Positions 12,423 through 24,933 of a stretch of 48,619 nucleotides of DNA are shown piece by piece. Position 1 is the first letter of the stretch. Every line of letters begins with the position of its first letter. The position numbers and the translations under genes are program-made. Source of the DNA: Saccoglossus kowalevskii. Taxonomy: Eukaryota > Hemichordata > Enteropneusta > Harrimaniidae. Under the pieces are notes generated by a model, which saw nothing but the letters and a program-made list of their open reading frames with translations, was not told the DNA's origin and made no database searches. The stretch is taken from NCBI RefSeq assembly GCF_000003605.2, contig NW_003148696.1:1-48619 (forward strand). The letters are read 5' to 3'.

Positions 12423-13782
12423 GAATCCAATCTGAGTTGTGATCTACCTGTATGGGAGTCCAATCTGAGTTGTGATCCACCTGTATGGGAATATAATCTG
12501 AGAAGTGATCCACCTGTATGGGAATCCAATGTGAGATGTGATCTACCTGTATGGGAATCCATTGTGAGTTGTGATCCACCTGTATGGGAATCCAATCTGT
12601 GTTGTGATCTACCTGAATGGGAGTCCAATCTGAGTTGTGATCCACCTGTATGGGAATCCAATCTGAGACGTAACCCACCTGTATAGGAATCCAATCTGAG
12701 AAGTGACCCACCTGTATGGGAATCCAATCTGAGAAGTGACCCACCTGTGTGGAAATCCAATCTGAGATGTGACCCACCTGCATGGGAATCAAATCTGAGA
12801 TGTGACCCACCTGTTTGAGAATCCAATCTGAGAAGTGACCCACCTGTATGAGAATCCTATCTGAGATGTGACCCACCTGTATGGGAGTACAATCTGAGAA
12901 GTGACCTACCTGTATGGGAATCCATTCTGAGTTGTGACCCACCTGTATGAGAATCCAATCAGAGTTGTGATCTACCTGTATGAGAATCCAATCTGAGATG
13001 TGACCCACCTGTATGGGAATCCAATCTGAGACGTGACCCACCTGTATGGCAATCCAATCTAAGTTGTGACCCACCTGTATGGGAATCCAATCTGAGAAGT
13101 GACCCACCTGTATGGAAATCCAATCTGAGATGTGACCCACCTGCATGGGAATCAAATCTGAGATGTGACCCACCTGTTTGAGAATCCAATCTGAGAAGTG
13201 ACCAGCCTTTATGAGAATCCAATCTGAGATGTGACCCACATGTATGGGAGTACAATCTGAGAAGTGACCTACCTGTATGGGAATCCATTCTGAGTTGTGA
13301 CCCACCTGTATGAGAATCCAATCAGAGTTGTGATCTACCTGTATGAGAATCCAATCTGAGATGTGACCCACCTGTATGGGAATCCAATCTGAGACGTGAC
13401 CCACCTGTATGGCAATCCAATCTAAGTTGTGACCCACCTGTATGGGAATCCAATCTGAGAAGTGACCCACCTGTATGGAAATCCAATCTGAGATGTGACC
13501 CACCTGCATGGGAATCAAATCTGAGATGTGACCCACCTGTTTGAGAATCCAATCTGAGAAGTGACCAGCCTGTATGAGAATCCAATCTGAGATGTGACCC
13601 ACCTGTATGGGAGTACAATCTGAGAAGTGACCTACCTGTATGGGAATCCATTCTGAGTTGTGACCCACCTGTATGAGAATCCAATCAGAGTTGTGATCTA
13701 CCTGTATGAGAATCCAATCTGAGATGTGACCCACCTGTATGGGAATTCAATCTGAGGCGTGACCCACCTGTATGGCAATCCA
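12423..13782. repeat. Block A2, paired with 4471-5830
   Basis: Mirror of block A1 at +7,952 bases. Near 13746 the string shifts to GGGAATTCAATCTGAGGCG, a private change, and by about 13871 the sequence instead follows the block that starts at 6711. That makes a composite junction in the 13.78-13.87 kb interval. Confidence 0.83.
12713..13745. repeat. 11-unit (363-bp) higher-order repeat, second locus
   Basis: The CAATCAGAG marker falls at 12960, 13323 and 13686, again 363 bases apart. It reproduces the locus at 4761-5872, including TGTGTGGAAATCC in the first copy, so the amplified state itself was duplicated rather than arising twice. Private to this locus are CCAGCCTTTATGAG (about 13204) and CCCACATGTATGGG (about 13236). 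Confidence 0.88.
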
Positions 13783-13870
13783 ATCTGAGTTGTGACCCAC
13801 CTGTATGGGAATCCAATCTGAGACGTGACCCACCTGTATGGGAATCCAATCTGAATTGTGACCCACCTGT

Positions 13871-15765
13871 ATGGGAATCCAATCTGAGTTGTGATCTACC
13901 TGTATGAGAATCCAATCTGAGATGTGACCCACCTGTATGGGAATCCAATCTGAGACGTGACCCACCTGTATGGCAATCCAATCTGAGTTGTGTCCCACCT
14001 GTATGGGAATCCAATCTGAGACATGACCTACCTGTATGGGAATCCAATCTGAGGCGTGACCCACCTGTGTGGGAATCCAATCTGAGTTGTGATCTACCTG
14101 TATGGGAGTCCAATCTGAGTTGTGATCCACCTGTATGGGAATATAATCTGAGAAGTGACCCACCTGTATGGGAATCCAATGTGAGATGTGATCTACCTGT
14201 ATGGGAATCCATTGTGAGTTGTGATCCACCTGTATGGGAATCCAATCTGTGTTGTGATCTACCTGTATGGGAGTCCAATCTGAGTTGTGATCCACCTGTA
14301 TGGGAATCCAATCTGAGACGTAACCCACCTGTATAGGAATCCAATCTGAGAAGTGACCCACCTGTATGGGAATCCAATCTGAGAAGTGACCCACCTGTAT
14401 GGAAATCCAATCTGAGATGTGACCCACCTGCATGGGAATCCAATCTGAGATGTGACCCACCTGTATGGGAGTACAATCTGAGAAGTGACCTACCTGTATG
14501 GGAATCCATTCTGAGTTGTGACCCACCTGTATGAGAATCCAATCAGAGTTGTGATCCACCTGTATGGGAATCCAATCTGAGTTGTGATCTACCTGTATGA
14601 GAATCCAATCTGAGATGTGACCCACCTGTATGGGAATCCAATTTGAGACGTGAATCACCTGTATGGCAATCCAATCTGAGTTGTGACCCACCTGTATGGG
14701 AATCCAATCTGTGTTGTGATCTACCTGTATGAGAATCCAATCTGAGATGTGACCCACCTGTATGGGAATCCAATCTGAGACGTGACCCACCTGTATGGCA
14801 ATCCAATCTGAGTTGTGACCCACCTGTATGGGAATCCAATCTGAGACGTGAATCACCTGTATGGCAATCCAATCTGAGTTGTGACCCACCTGTATGGGAA
14901 TCCAATCTGTGTTGTGATCTACCTGTATGAGAATCCAATCTGAGATGTGACCCACCTGTATGGGAATCCAATCTGAGACGTGACCCACCTGTATGGGAAT
15001 CCAATCTGAGTTGTGATCTACCTGTATGAGAATCCAATCTGAGATGTGACACACCTGTATGGGAATACAATCTGAGAAGTGACCTACCTTTATGGGAATC
15101 CATTCTGATTTGTGACCCACCTGTGTTGGAATCCAATCTGAGACATGACCCACCTGTGTGGGAATCCAATCTGAGATGTGATCTACCTGTATGGGAATCC
15201 ATTGTGAGATGTGACCCACCTGTTTAGGAATTCAATCTGAGAAGTGACCCACCTGTATGGGAATCCAATCTGAGATGTGACCTACCTGTATGGGAATCCA
15301 ATATGAGATGTGATCTACCTGTATGGGAATCCATTGTGAGTTCTGACCCGCCTGTATGGGAGTCAATTTTGAGTTGTGTCCCACCTGTATGGGAATCCAA
15401 TCTGAGACGTGACCCACATGCATGGGAATCAAACCTGAGATGTGACCCACCTGTTTGAGAATCCAATCAGAGAAGTGACCAGCCTGTATGAGAATCCAAT
15501 CTGAGATGTGACCCACCTGTATGGGAGTACAATCTGAGAAGTGACCTACCTGTATGGGAATCCATTCTGAGTTGTGACCCACCTGTATGAGAATCCAATC
15601 AGAGTTGTGATCCACCTGTATGGGAATCCAATCTGAGTTGTGATCTACCTGTATGAGAATCCAATCTGAGATGTGACCCACCTGTATGGGAATCCAATCT
15701 GAGACGTGAACCACCTGTATGGCAATCCAATCTGAGTTGTGACCCACCTGTATGGGAATCCAATC
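13871..15765. repeat. Block B2, paired with 6711-8605
   Basis: About 1.9 kb colinear with 6711-8605 at offset 7,160. Private changes include GACACACCTG near 15049 and CAATCAGAGAAGTG near 15466. The right edge lies near 15766. There the sequence begins to follow 10353-10798 (offset 5,246; shared GACCCGCCTG at about 10561 and 15807) rather than 8606 onward, so the flanks recombined independently. Confidence 0.83.
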
Positions 15766-17869
15766 TGAGACGTGACCCACCTGTATGGGAATCCAATCTG
15801 AATTGTGACCCGCCTGTATGGGAATCCAATCTGAGTTGTGATCTACCTGTATGAGAATCCAATCTGAGATGTGACCCACCTGTATGGGAATACAATCTGA
15901 GAAGTGACCTACCTGTATGGGAATCCATTCTGATTTGTGACCCACCTGTGTTGGAATCCAATCTGAGACATGACCCACCTGTGTGGGAATCCAATCTGAG
16001 ATGTGATCTACCTGTATGGGAATCCATTGTGAGATGTGACCCACCTGTATGGGAATTCAATCTGAGATGTGACCTACCTGTATGGGAATCCAATGTGAGA
16101 TGTGATCTACCTGTATGGGAATCCATTGTGAGTTGTGACCCACCTGTATGAGAATCCAATCTGAGTTGTGATCTAACTGTATGGGAGTCCAATCTGAGTT
16201 GTGATCCACCTCTATGGGAATATAATCTCAGAAGTGACCCACCTGTATGGGAATCCAATGTGAGATGTGATCTACCTGTATGGGAATCCATTGTGAGTTG
16301 TGATCCACCTGTATGGGAATCCGATCTGTGTTGTGATCTACCTGTATGGGAGTCCAATCTGAGTTGTGATCCACCTGTATGGGAATCCAATCTGAGACGT
16401 AACCCACCTGTATAGGAATCCAATCTGAGAAGTGACCCACCTGTATGGGAATCCAATCTGAGAAGTGACCCACCTGTATGGAAATCCAATCTGAGATGTG
16501 ACCCACCTGCATGGGAATCCAATCTGAGATGTGACCCACCTGTTTGAGAATCCAATCTGAGAAGTGACCAGCCTGTATGAGAATCCAATCTGAAATGTGA
16601 CCCACCTGTATGGGAATACAATCTGAGAAGTTACCTACCTGTATGGGAATCCATTCTGATTTTTAACCCACCTGTGTTGGAATCCAATCTGAGACATGAC
16701 CCACCTGTGTGGGAATCCAATCTGAGATGTGATCTACCTGTATGGGAATCCATTGTGAGATGTGACCCACCTGTTTGGGAATTCAATCTGAGAAGTGACC
16801 CACCTGTATGGGAATCCAATCTGAGATGTGACCTACCTGTATGGGAATCCATTGTGAGTTGTGACCCGCCTGTATGGGAGTCAATTTTGAGTTGTGTCCC
16901 ACCTGTATGGGAATCCAATCTGAGACGTGACCGACCTGTATGGGAATCCAATCTGAATTGTGACCCACCTGTATGGGAATCCAATCTGAGACGTGACCTA
17001 CCAGCATGGGAATCAATTCTGAGAAGTGACCCACCTGTATAGGAATCCAATCTGAGAAGTGACCCACCTGTATGGGAATCCAATCTGAGACGTGACCCAC
17101 CTGTATGCGAATCCAATCTGAGAAGTGACCCACCTGTATGAGAATCCAATCTGAGAAGTGACCCACCTGTATAGTAGTCCAATCTGAGGCGTGACCCACC
17201 TGTGTGGGAATCCAATCTGAGACATGATCCACCTGTATGGGAATCCAATCCGAGTTGTGACCCACCTGTATGGAAATCCAATCTGAGACGTGACCTACCT
17301 GTATGGGAATCAGTCCTGAGATGTGACCCACCTGTGTGGGAATCCAATCTGAGACATGATCCACCTGTATGGGAATCCAATCCGAGTTGTGACCCACCTG
17401 TATGGGAATCCAATATGAGACGTGACCTACCTGTATGGGAATCAGTTCTGAGATGTGACCCACCTGTTTGAGAATCCAATCAGAGAAGTGACCCACCTGT
17501 ATGAGAATCCAATCTGAGATGTGGCCCACCTGTATGGGAATTCAATCTGAGAAGTGACCTACCTGTAAGGGAATCCATTCTGAGTTGTGATCTACCTGTA
17601 TGGGAGTCCAATCTGAGTTGTGATCCACCTGTATGGGAATATAATCTGAGAAGTGACCCACCTGTATGGGAATCCAATGTGAGATGTGATCTACCTGTAT
17701 GGGAATCCATTGTGAGTTGTGACCCATCTGTATGGGAATCCAATCTGAGTTGTGATCCACCTGTGTGGGAATCCAATCTGAGATGTGACCCACCTGCATG
17801 GAATCCAAACTGAGATGTGACCCACGTGTATGGGAATACAATCTGAGAAGTGACCTACCTGTATGGGAA

Positions 17870-18925
17870 TCCATTCTGAGTTGTGACCCACCTGTGTTGG
17901 AATCCAATCTGAGACGTGACCCACCTGTATGGGAATCCAATCTGAGATGTGATCTACCTGTATGGGAATCCATTGTGAGTTCTGACCCGCCTGTATGGGA
18001 GTCAATTTTGAGTTGTGTCCCACCTGTATGGGAATCCAATCTGAGACGTGACCCACCTGCATGGGAATCAAATCTGAGATGTGACCCACCTGTTTGAGAA
18101 TCCAATCTGAGATGTGACCAGCCTGTATGAGAATCCAATCTGAGATGTGACCCACCTGTATGTGAATACAATCTGATTTGTGACCTACCTGTATGGGAAT
18201 CCATTCTGATTTGTGACCCACCTGTGTTGGAATCCAATCTGAGACGTGACCCACCTGTGTGGGAATCCAATCTGAGATGTGAACTACCTGTATGGGAATC
18301 CATTGTGAGATGTGACCCACCTGTATGGGAATTCAATCTGAGAAGTGACCCACCTGTATGGGAATCCAATCTGAGATGTGACCTACCTGTATGGGAATCC
18401 ATTGTGAGTTGTGACCCACCTGTATGAGAATCCAATCAGAGTTGTGATCCACCTGAATGGGAATCCAATCTGGGACGTGACCCACCTGCATGGGAATCCA
18501 ATCTGAGATGTGACCCACTTGTATGGGAATCCAATCTGAGACGTGACCCACCTGTATGGGAATCCAATCTGAGACGTGACCCACCTGTATGGCAATCCAA
18601 TCTGAGTTGTGACCCACCTGTATGGGAATCCAATCTGAGACGTGACCCACCTGTACGGGAATCCAATCTGAGGCGTGACCCACCTGTGTGGGAATCCAAT
18701 CTGAGACATGATCCACCTGTATGGGAATCCAATCCGAGTTGTGACCCACCTGTATGGGAATCCAATCTGAGACGTGACCTACCTGTATGGGAATCAGTTC
18801 TGAGATGTGACCCACATGTTTGAGAATCCAATCTGAGAAGTGACCCACCTGTATGAGAATCCAATCTGAGATGTGACCCACCTGTATGGGAATTCAATCT
18901 GAGAAGTGACCTACCTGTATGGGAA
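17870..18925. repeat. Block F1, paired with 22942-23997
   Basis: Roughly 1 kb at offset 5,072, containing module copy 3. Markers include GAACTACCTG and the unit following CAATCAGAG (CTGGGACGTG here, CTGGCACGTG at 23543 and about 44295). A partial third relative is 44191-44750 (offset 25,825). Confidence 0.8.
17894..18439. repeat. 20-unit module, copy 3
   Basis: Markers fall at 17894, 18224 (+330) and 18437 (+543). Compared with copies 1 and 2 it has GAGATGTGACCAGCC in place of GAGAAGTGACCAGCC, TATGTGAATAC, and GTGAACTACCTG near 18281. These are shared with the copies at 22966 and 32733, which form one subfamily. Confidence 0.85.
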
Positions 18926-19333
18926 TCCATTCTGAGTTGTGATCTACCTGTATGGGAGTCCAATCTGAGTTGTGATCCACCTGTATGGGAATATAATCTG
19001 AGAAGTGACCCACCTGTATGGGAATCCAATGTGAGATGTGATCTACCTGTATGGGAATCCATTGTGAGTTGTGATCCATTTGTATGGAAATCCAATCTGA
19101 GTTGTGATCTACCTGTATGGGAGTCCAATCTGAGTTGTGATCCACCTGTATGGGAATCCAATCTGAGACGTAACCCACCTGTATAGGAATCCAATCTGAG
19201 AAGTGACCCACCTGTATGGGAATCCAATCTGAGAAGTGACCCACCTGTATGGAAATCCAATCTGAGATGTGACCCACTTGTATGGGAATCCAATCTGAGA
19301 CGTGACGCACCTGTATGAGAATTCAATCTGAGA

Positions 19334-20626
19334 CGTGACCCACCTGTGTGGGAATCCAATCTGAGACATGATCCACCTGTATGGGAATCCAATCTGAGTT
19401 GTGACCCACCTGTATGGGAATCCAATCTGAGACGTGACCCACCTGTATGGGAATCAGTTCTGAGATGTGACCCACCTGTTTGAGAATCCAATCTGAGAAG
19501 TGACCCACCTGTATGAGAATCCTATCTGAGATGTGACCCACCTGTATGGGAATTCAATCTGAGAAGTGACCTACCTGTATGGGAATCCATTCTGAGTTGT
19601 GACCCACCTGTATTGGAATCCAATCTGAGACGTGACCCACCTGTATGAGTCCAATCTGAGATGTGACCCACCTGTATGGGAATTCAATCTGAGAAGTGAC
19701 CCACCTGTATGGGAATCCAATCTGAGACATGACCCACCTGCATGGGAATCCAATCTGAGATGTGACCCACCTGTGTGGGAATCCAATCTGAGACATGATC
19801 CACCTGTATGGGAATCCAATCCGAGTTGTGACCCACCTGTATGGGAATCCAATCTGAGACGTGACCTACCTGTATGGGAATCAGTTCTGAGATGTGACCC
19901 ACATGTTTGAGAATCCAATCTGAGAAGTGACCCACCTGTATGAGAATCCAATCTGAGAAGTGACCTACCTGTATGGGAATCCATTCTGAGTTGTGATCTA
20001 CCTGTATGGGAGTCCAATCTGAGTTGTGATCCACCTGTATGGGAATATAATCTGAGAAGTGACCCGCCTGTATGGGAATCCAATGTGAGATGTGATCTAC
20101 CTGTATGGGAATCCATTGTGAGTTGTGATCCATTTGTATGGAAATCCAATCTGAGTTGTGATCTACCTGTATGGGAGTCCAATCTGAGTTGTGATCCACC
20201 TGTATGGGAATCCAATCTGAGACGTAACCCACCTGTATAGGAATCCAATCTGAGAAGTGACCCACCTGTATGGGAATCCAATCTGAGAAGTGACCCACCT
20301 GTATGGAAATCCAATCTGAGATGTGACCCACTTGAATGGGAATCCAATCTGAGACGTGACGCACCTGTATGGGAATCCAATCTGAGATGTGAGCCACCTG
20401 TATGGCAATCCAATCTGATTTGTGACCCACCTGTATGGGAATCCAATCTGATTTGTGACCCACCTGTATGGGAATCCAATCTGAGGCGTAACCCACCTGT
20501 GTGGGAATCCAATCTGAGACATGATCCACCTGTATGGGAATCCAATCTGAGTTGTGACCCACCTGTATGGGAATCCAATCTGAGACGTGACCCACCTGTA
20601 TGGGAATCAGTTCTGAGATGTGACCC
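19334..20626. repeat. Block I1, paired with 27253-28545
   Basis: About 1.29 kb at constant offset 7,919. It contains a 31-base short unit (19634), a GATCCATTTG marker (20127), CTTGAATGGG and GATGTGAGCCACC (about 20388). One difference noted is GACCCGCCTG near 20062 against GACCCACCTG at 27981. Confidence 0.86.
19634..19664. repeat. 31-bp short unit, copy 1
   Basis: TATGAGTCCAATC lacks two bases relative to TATGAGAATCCAATC. The preceding unit has GTATTGGAATCC. Confidence 0.88.
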
Positions 20627-21264
20627 ACCTGTTTGAGAATCCAATCTGAGAAGTGACCCACCTGTATGAGAATCCTATCTGAGATGTGACCCACCTGTAT
20701 GGGAATTCAATCTGAGAAGTGACCTACCTGTATGGGAATCCATTCTGAGTTGTGACCCACCTGTATTGGAATCCAATCTGAGACGTGACCCACCTGTATG
20801 GGAATTCAATCTGAGAAGTGACCCACCTGTATGGGAATCCAATCTGAGACATGACCCATCTGCATGGGAATCCAATCTGAGATGTGACCCACTTGTATGG
20901 GAATCCAATCTTAGACGTGACACACCTGTATGGGAATCCAATCTGAGACGTGACCCACCTGTATGACAATCCAATCTTAGTTGTGACCCACCTGTATGGC
21001 AATCCAATCTGAGACGTGACCTACCTGTATGGGAATCCAATCTGAGAAGTGACCCACCTGTATTGGAATCCAATCTGAGACGTGACCTACCTGCATGGGA
21101 ATCAATTCTGAGAAGTGACCCACCTGTATAGGAATCCAATGTGAGACGTGACCTACCTGTATGCGAATCCAATCTGAGAAGTGACCCACCTGTATGAGAA
21201 GCCAATCTGAGAAGTGACCCACCTGTATGAGAATCCAATCTGAGATGTGACCCACGTGTATGGG
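20490..21264. repeat. Block L1, paired with 40085-40859
   Basis: Offset 19,595. Shared rare variants are TATGACAATCCAATCTTA (about 20963 and 40558), GACACACCTG, and GAGAAGCCAATCTG (about 21197 and 40792). Partial relatives lie at 31540-31830 and 38990-39260. Confidence 0.82.
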
Positions 21265-21999
21265 AATACAATCTGAGTTGTGATCCACCTGTATGGGAAT
21301 CCAATCTGAGACGTAACCCACCTGTATAGGAATCCAATCTGAGAAGTGACCCACCTGTATGGGAATCCAATCTGAGAAGTGACCCACCTGTATGGAAATC
21401 CAATCTGAGATGTGACCCACTTGTATGGGAATCCAATCTGAGACGTGACGCACCTGTATGGGAATCCAATCTGAGACGTGACCCACCTGTATGGCAATCC
21501 AATCTGATTTGTGACCCACCTGTATGGGAATCCAATCTGAGTTGTGACCCACCTGTATGGGAATCCAATCTGAGGCGTGACCCACCTGTGTGGGAATCCA
21601 ATCTGAGACATGATCCACCTGTATGGGAATCCAATCTGAGTTGTGACCCACCTGTATGGGAATCCAATCTGAGACGTGACCCACCTGTATGGGAATCAGT
21701 TCTGAGATGTGACCCACCTGTTTGAGAATCCAATCTGAGAAGTGACCCACCTGTATGAGAATCCTATCTGAGATGTGACCCACCTGTATGGGAATTCAAT
21801 CTGAGAAGTGACCTACCTGTATGGGAATCCATTCTGAGTTGTGACCCACCTGTATTGGAATCCAATCTGAGACGTGACCCACCTGTATGGGAATCAATTC
21901 TGAGAAGTGACCCACCTGTATGGGAATCCAATCTGAGACATGACCCATCTGCATGGGAATCCAATCTGAGATGTGACCCACTTGTATGGGAATCCAATC

Positions 22000-22945
22000 T
22001 GAGAAGTGACCCACCTGTATGAGAATCCAATCTGAGAAGTGACCCACCTGTATAGGAGTCCAATCTGAGGCGTGACCCACCTGTGTGGGAATCCAATCTG
22101 AGACATGATCCACCTCTATGGGAATCCAATCCGAGTTGTGACCCACCTGTATGGAAATCCAATCTGAGACGTGACCTACCTGCATGGGAATCAGTTCTGA
22201 GATGTGACCCACCTGTGTGGGAATCCAATCTGAGACATGATCCACCTGTATGGGAATCCAATCCGAGTTGTGACCCACCTGTATGGGAATCCAATATGAG
22301 ACGTGACCTACCTGTATGGGAATCAGTTCTGAGATGTGACCCACCTGTTTGACAATCCAATCTGAGAAGTGACCCACCTGTATGAGAATCCAATCTGAGA
22401 TGTGACCCACCTGTATGGGAATTCAATCTGAGAAGTGACCTACCTGTATGGGAATCATTGTGATCTACCTGTATGGGAGTCCAATCTGAGTTGTGATCCA
22501 CCTGTATGGGAATATAATCTGAGAAGTGACCCACCTGTATGGGAATCCAATGTGAGATGTGATCTACCTGTATGGGAATCCATTGTGAGTTGTGATCCAT
22601 CTGTATGGGAATCCAATCTGAGTTGTGATCCACCTGTGTGGGAATCCAATCTGAGATTTGATCTACCTGTATGGGAATCCATTGTGAGATGTGACCCACC
22701 TGTTTGGGAATTCAGTCTGAGAAGTGACCCACCTGTATGGGAATCCAATCTGAGATGTGACCTACCTGTATGGGAATCCAATCTGAGATGTGACCCACCT
22801 GTATGGGAATTCAATCTGAGAAGTGACCCACCTGTATGGGAATCCAATCTGAGACATGACCCACCTGCATGGGAATCCAATCTGAGATGTGACCCACGTG
22901 TATGAGAATACAATCTGAGAAGTGACCTACCTGTATGGCAATCCA
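22000..22945. repeat. Block H1, paired with 37859-38812
   Basis: Offset 15,859 to about 22450, then 15,867, because this copy has lost 8 bases at 22437-22461. Shared rare variants are TATAGGAGTCC, CACCTCTATGGG, and CTGTTTGACAATCC. A related string lies at 17165-17560 (offset 4,881 left). Confidence 0.84.
22437..22461. repeat. 25-bp deleted unit
   Basis: The unit reads GAATCATTGTGATCTACC where the partner block (38311 onward) has the full GAATCCATTCTGAG string, an 8-base loss. It shifts the repeat register of everything to its right in block H1. Confidence 0.85.
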
Positions 22946-23441
22946 TTCTGAGTTGTGACCCACCTGTGTTGGAATCCAATCTGAGACGTGACCCACCTGT
23001 ATGGGAATCCAATCTGAGATGTGATCTACCTGTATGGGAATCCATTGTAAGTTCTGACCCGCCTGTATGGGAGTCAATTTTGAGTTGTGTCCCACCTGTA
23101 TGGGAATCCAATCTGAGACGTGACCCACCTGCATGGGAATCAAATTTGAGATGTGACCCACCTGTTTGAGAATCCAATCTGAGATGTGACCAGCCTGTAT
23201 GAGAATCCAATCTGAGATGTGACCCACCTGTATGTGAATACAATCTGAGAAGTGACCTACCTGTATGGGAATCCATTCTGATTTGTGACCCACCTGTGTT
23301 GGAATCCAATCTGAGACGTGACCCACCTGTGTGGGAATCCAATCTGAGATGTGAACTACCTGTATGGGAATCCATTGTGAGATGTGACCCACCTGTATGG
23401 GAATTCAATCTGAGAAGTGACCCACCTGTATGGGAATCCAA
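22500..23441. repeat. Block G1, paired with 32267-33208
   Basis: 942 bases at offset 9,767 with AATTCAGTCTGAG (about 22709 and 32476), GTAAGTTCTG (about 23047 and 32814) and AAATTTGAG shared. One noticed difference is GAGATTTGATC here (about 22654) against GAGATGTGATC at 32421. Confidence 0.85.
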
Positions 23442-23997
23442 TCTGAGATGTGACCTACCTGTATGGGACTCCATTGTGAGTTGTGACCCACCTGTATGAG
23501 AATCCAATCAGAGTTGTGATCCACCTGTATGGGAATCCAATCTGGCACGTGACCCACCTGCATGGGAATCCAATCTGAGATGTGACCCACTTGTATGGGA
23601 ATCCAATCTGAGACGTGACCCACCTGTATGGGAATCCAATCTGAGACGTGACCCACCTGTATGGCAATCCAATCTGAGACGTGACCCACCTGTATGGCAA
23701 TCCAATCTGAGACGTGACCCACCTGTATGGGAATCCAATCTGAGGCGTGACCCACCTGTGTGGGGATCCAATCTGAGACATGATCCACCTGTATGGGAAT
23801 CCAATCCGAGTTGTGACCCACCTGTATGGGAATCCAATATGAGACGTGACCTACCTGTATGGGAATCAGTTCTGAGATGTGACCCACATGTTTGAGAATC
23901 CAATCTGAGAAGTGACCCACCTGTATGAGAATCCAATCTGAGATGTGACCCACCTGTATGGGAATTCAATCTGAGAAGTGACCTACCTGTATGGGAA
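22942..23997. repeat. Block F2, paired with 17870-18925
   Basis: Partner of F1 at +5,072. It differs in having two GGCAATCCAATCTGAGACG units (about 23664 and 23697) and GTGTGGGGATCC (about 23758), both shared with 43882-43990. This locus is therefore closer to the 43-44 kb copy than to F1 in that part. Confidence 0.8.
22966..23511. repeat. 20-unit module, copy 4
   Basis: Markers fall at 22966, 23296 (+330) and 23509 (+543). It belongs to the same subfamily as 17894 (offset 5,072). It carries ATTGTAAGTTCTGACC and CAAATTTGAG, both shared only with the truncated copy at 32733, which dates the exchange between 22.5-23.4 and 32.3-33.2 kb after the split from copy 3. Confidence 0.85.
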
Positions 23998-24933
23998 TCC
24001 ATTGTGAGTTGTGACCCACCTGTATGAGAATCCAATCTGAGACGTGACCCACCTGTATGGGAATCCAATCTGAATTGTGACCCACCTGTATGGGAATCCA
24101 ATCTGAGTTGTGATCTACCTGTATGAGAATCCAATCTGAGATGTGACCCACCTGTATGGGAATACAATCTGAGAAGTGACCTACCTGTATGGGAATCCAT
24201 TCTGATTTGTGACCCACCTGTATGGGAATCCAATCTGTGTTGTGATCTACCTGTATGAGAATCCAATCTGAGATGTGACCCACCTGTATGGGAATCCAAT
24301 CTGAGACATGACCCAGCTGTGTGGGAATCCAATCTGAGATGTGATCTACCTGTATGGGAATCCATTGTGAGATGTGACCCACCTGTTTGGGAATTCAATC
24401 TGAGAAGTGACCCACCTGTATGGGAATCCAATCTGAGATGTGACCTACCTGTATGGGAATCCAATATGAGATGTGATCTACCTGTATGGGAATCCATTGT
24501 GAGTTCTGACCCGCCTGTATGGGAGTCAATTTTGAGTTGTGTCCCACCTGTATGGGAATCCAATCTGAGACGTGACCCACCTGCATGGGAATCAAATCTG
24601 AGATGTGACCCACCTGTTTGAGAATCCAATCTGAGAAGTGACCAGCCTGTATGAGAATCCAATCTGAGATGTGACCCACCTGTATGGGAATACAATCTGA
24701 GAAGTGACCTACCTGTATGGGAATCCATTCTGATTTGTGACCCACCTGTGTGGGAATCCAATCTGAGACATGATCCACCTGTGTGGGAATCCAATCTGAG
24801 ATGTGATCTACCTGTATGGGAATCCATTGTGAGATGTGACCCACCTGTTTGGGAATTCAATCTGAGAAGTGACCCACCTGTATGGGAATCCAATCTTAGA
24901 TGTGACCTACCTGTATGGGAATCCATTGTGAGT

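Noticed and set aside
23047-23052. GTAAGT as a splice donor (also near 32814)
   Set aside because: It is a single substitution in a repeat unit, inherited with block G. There is no exon context or paired acceptor.
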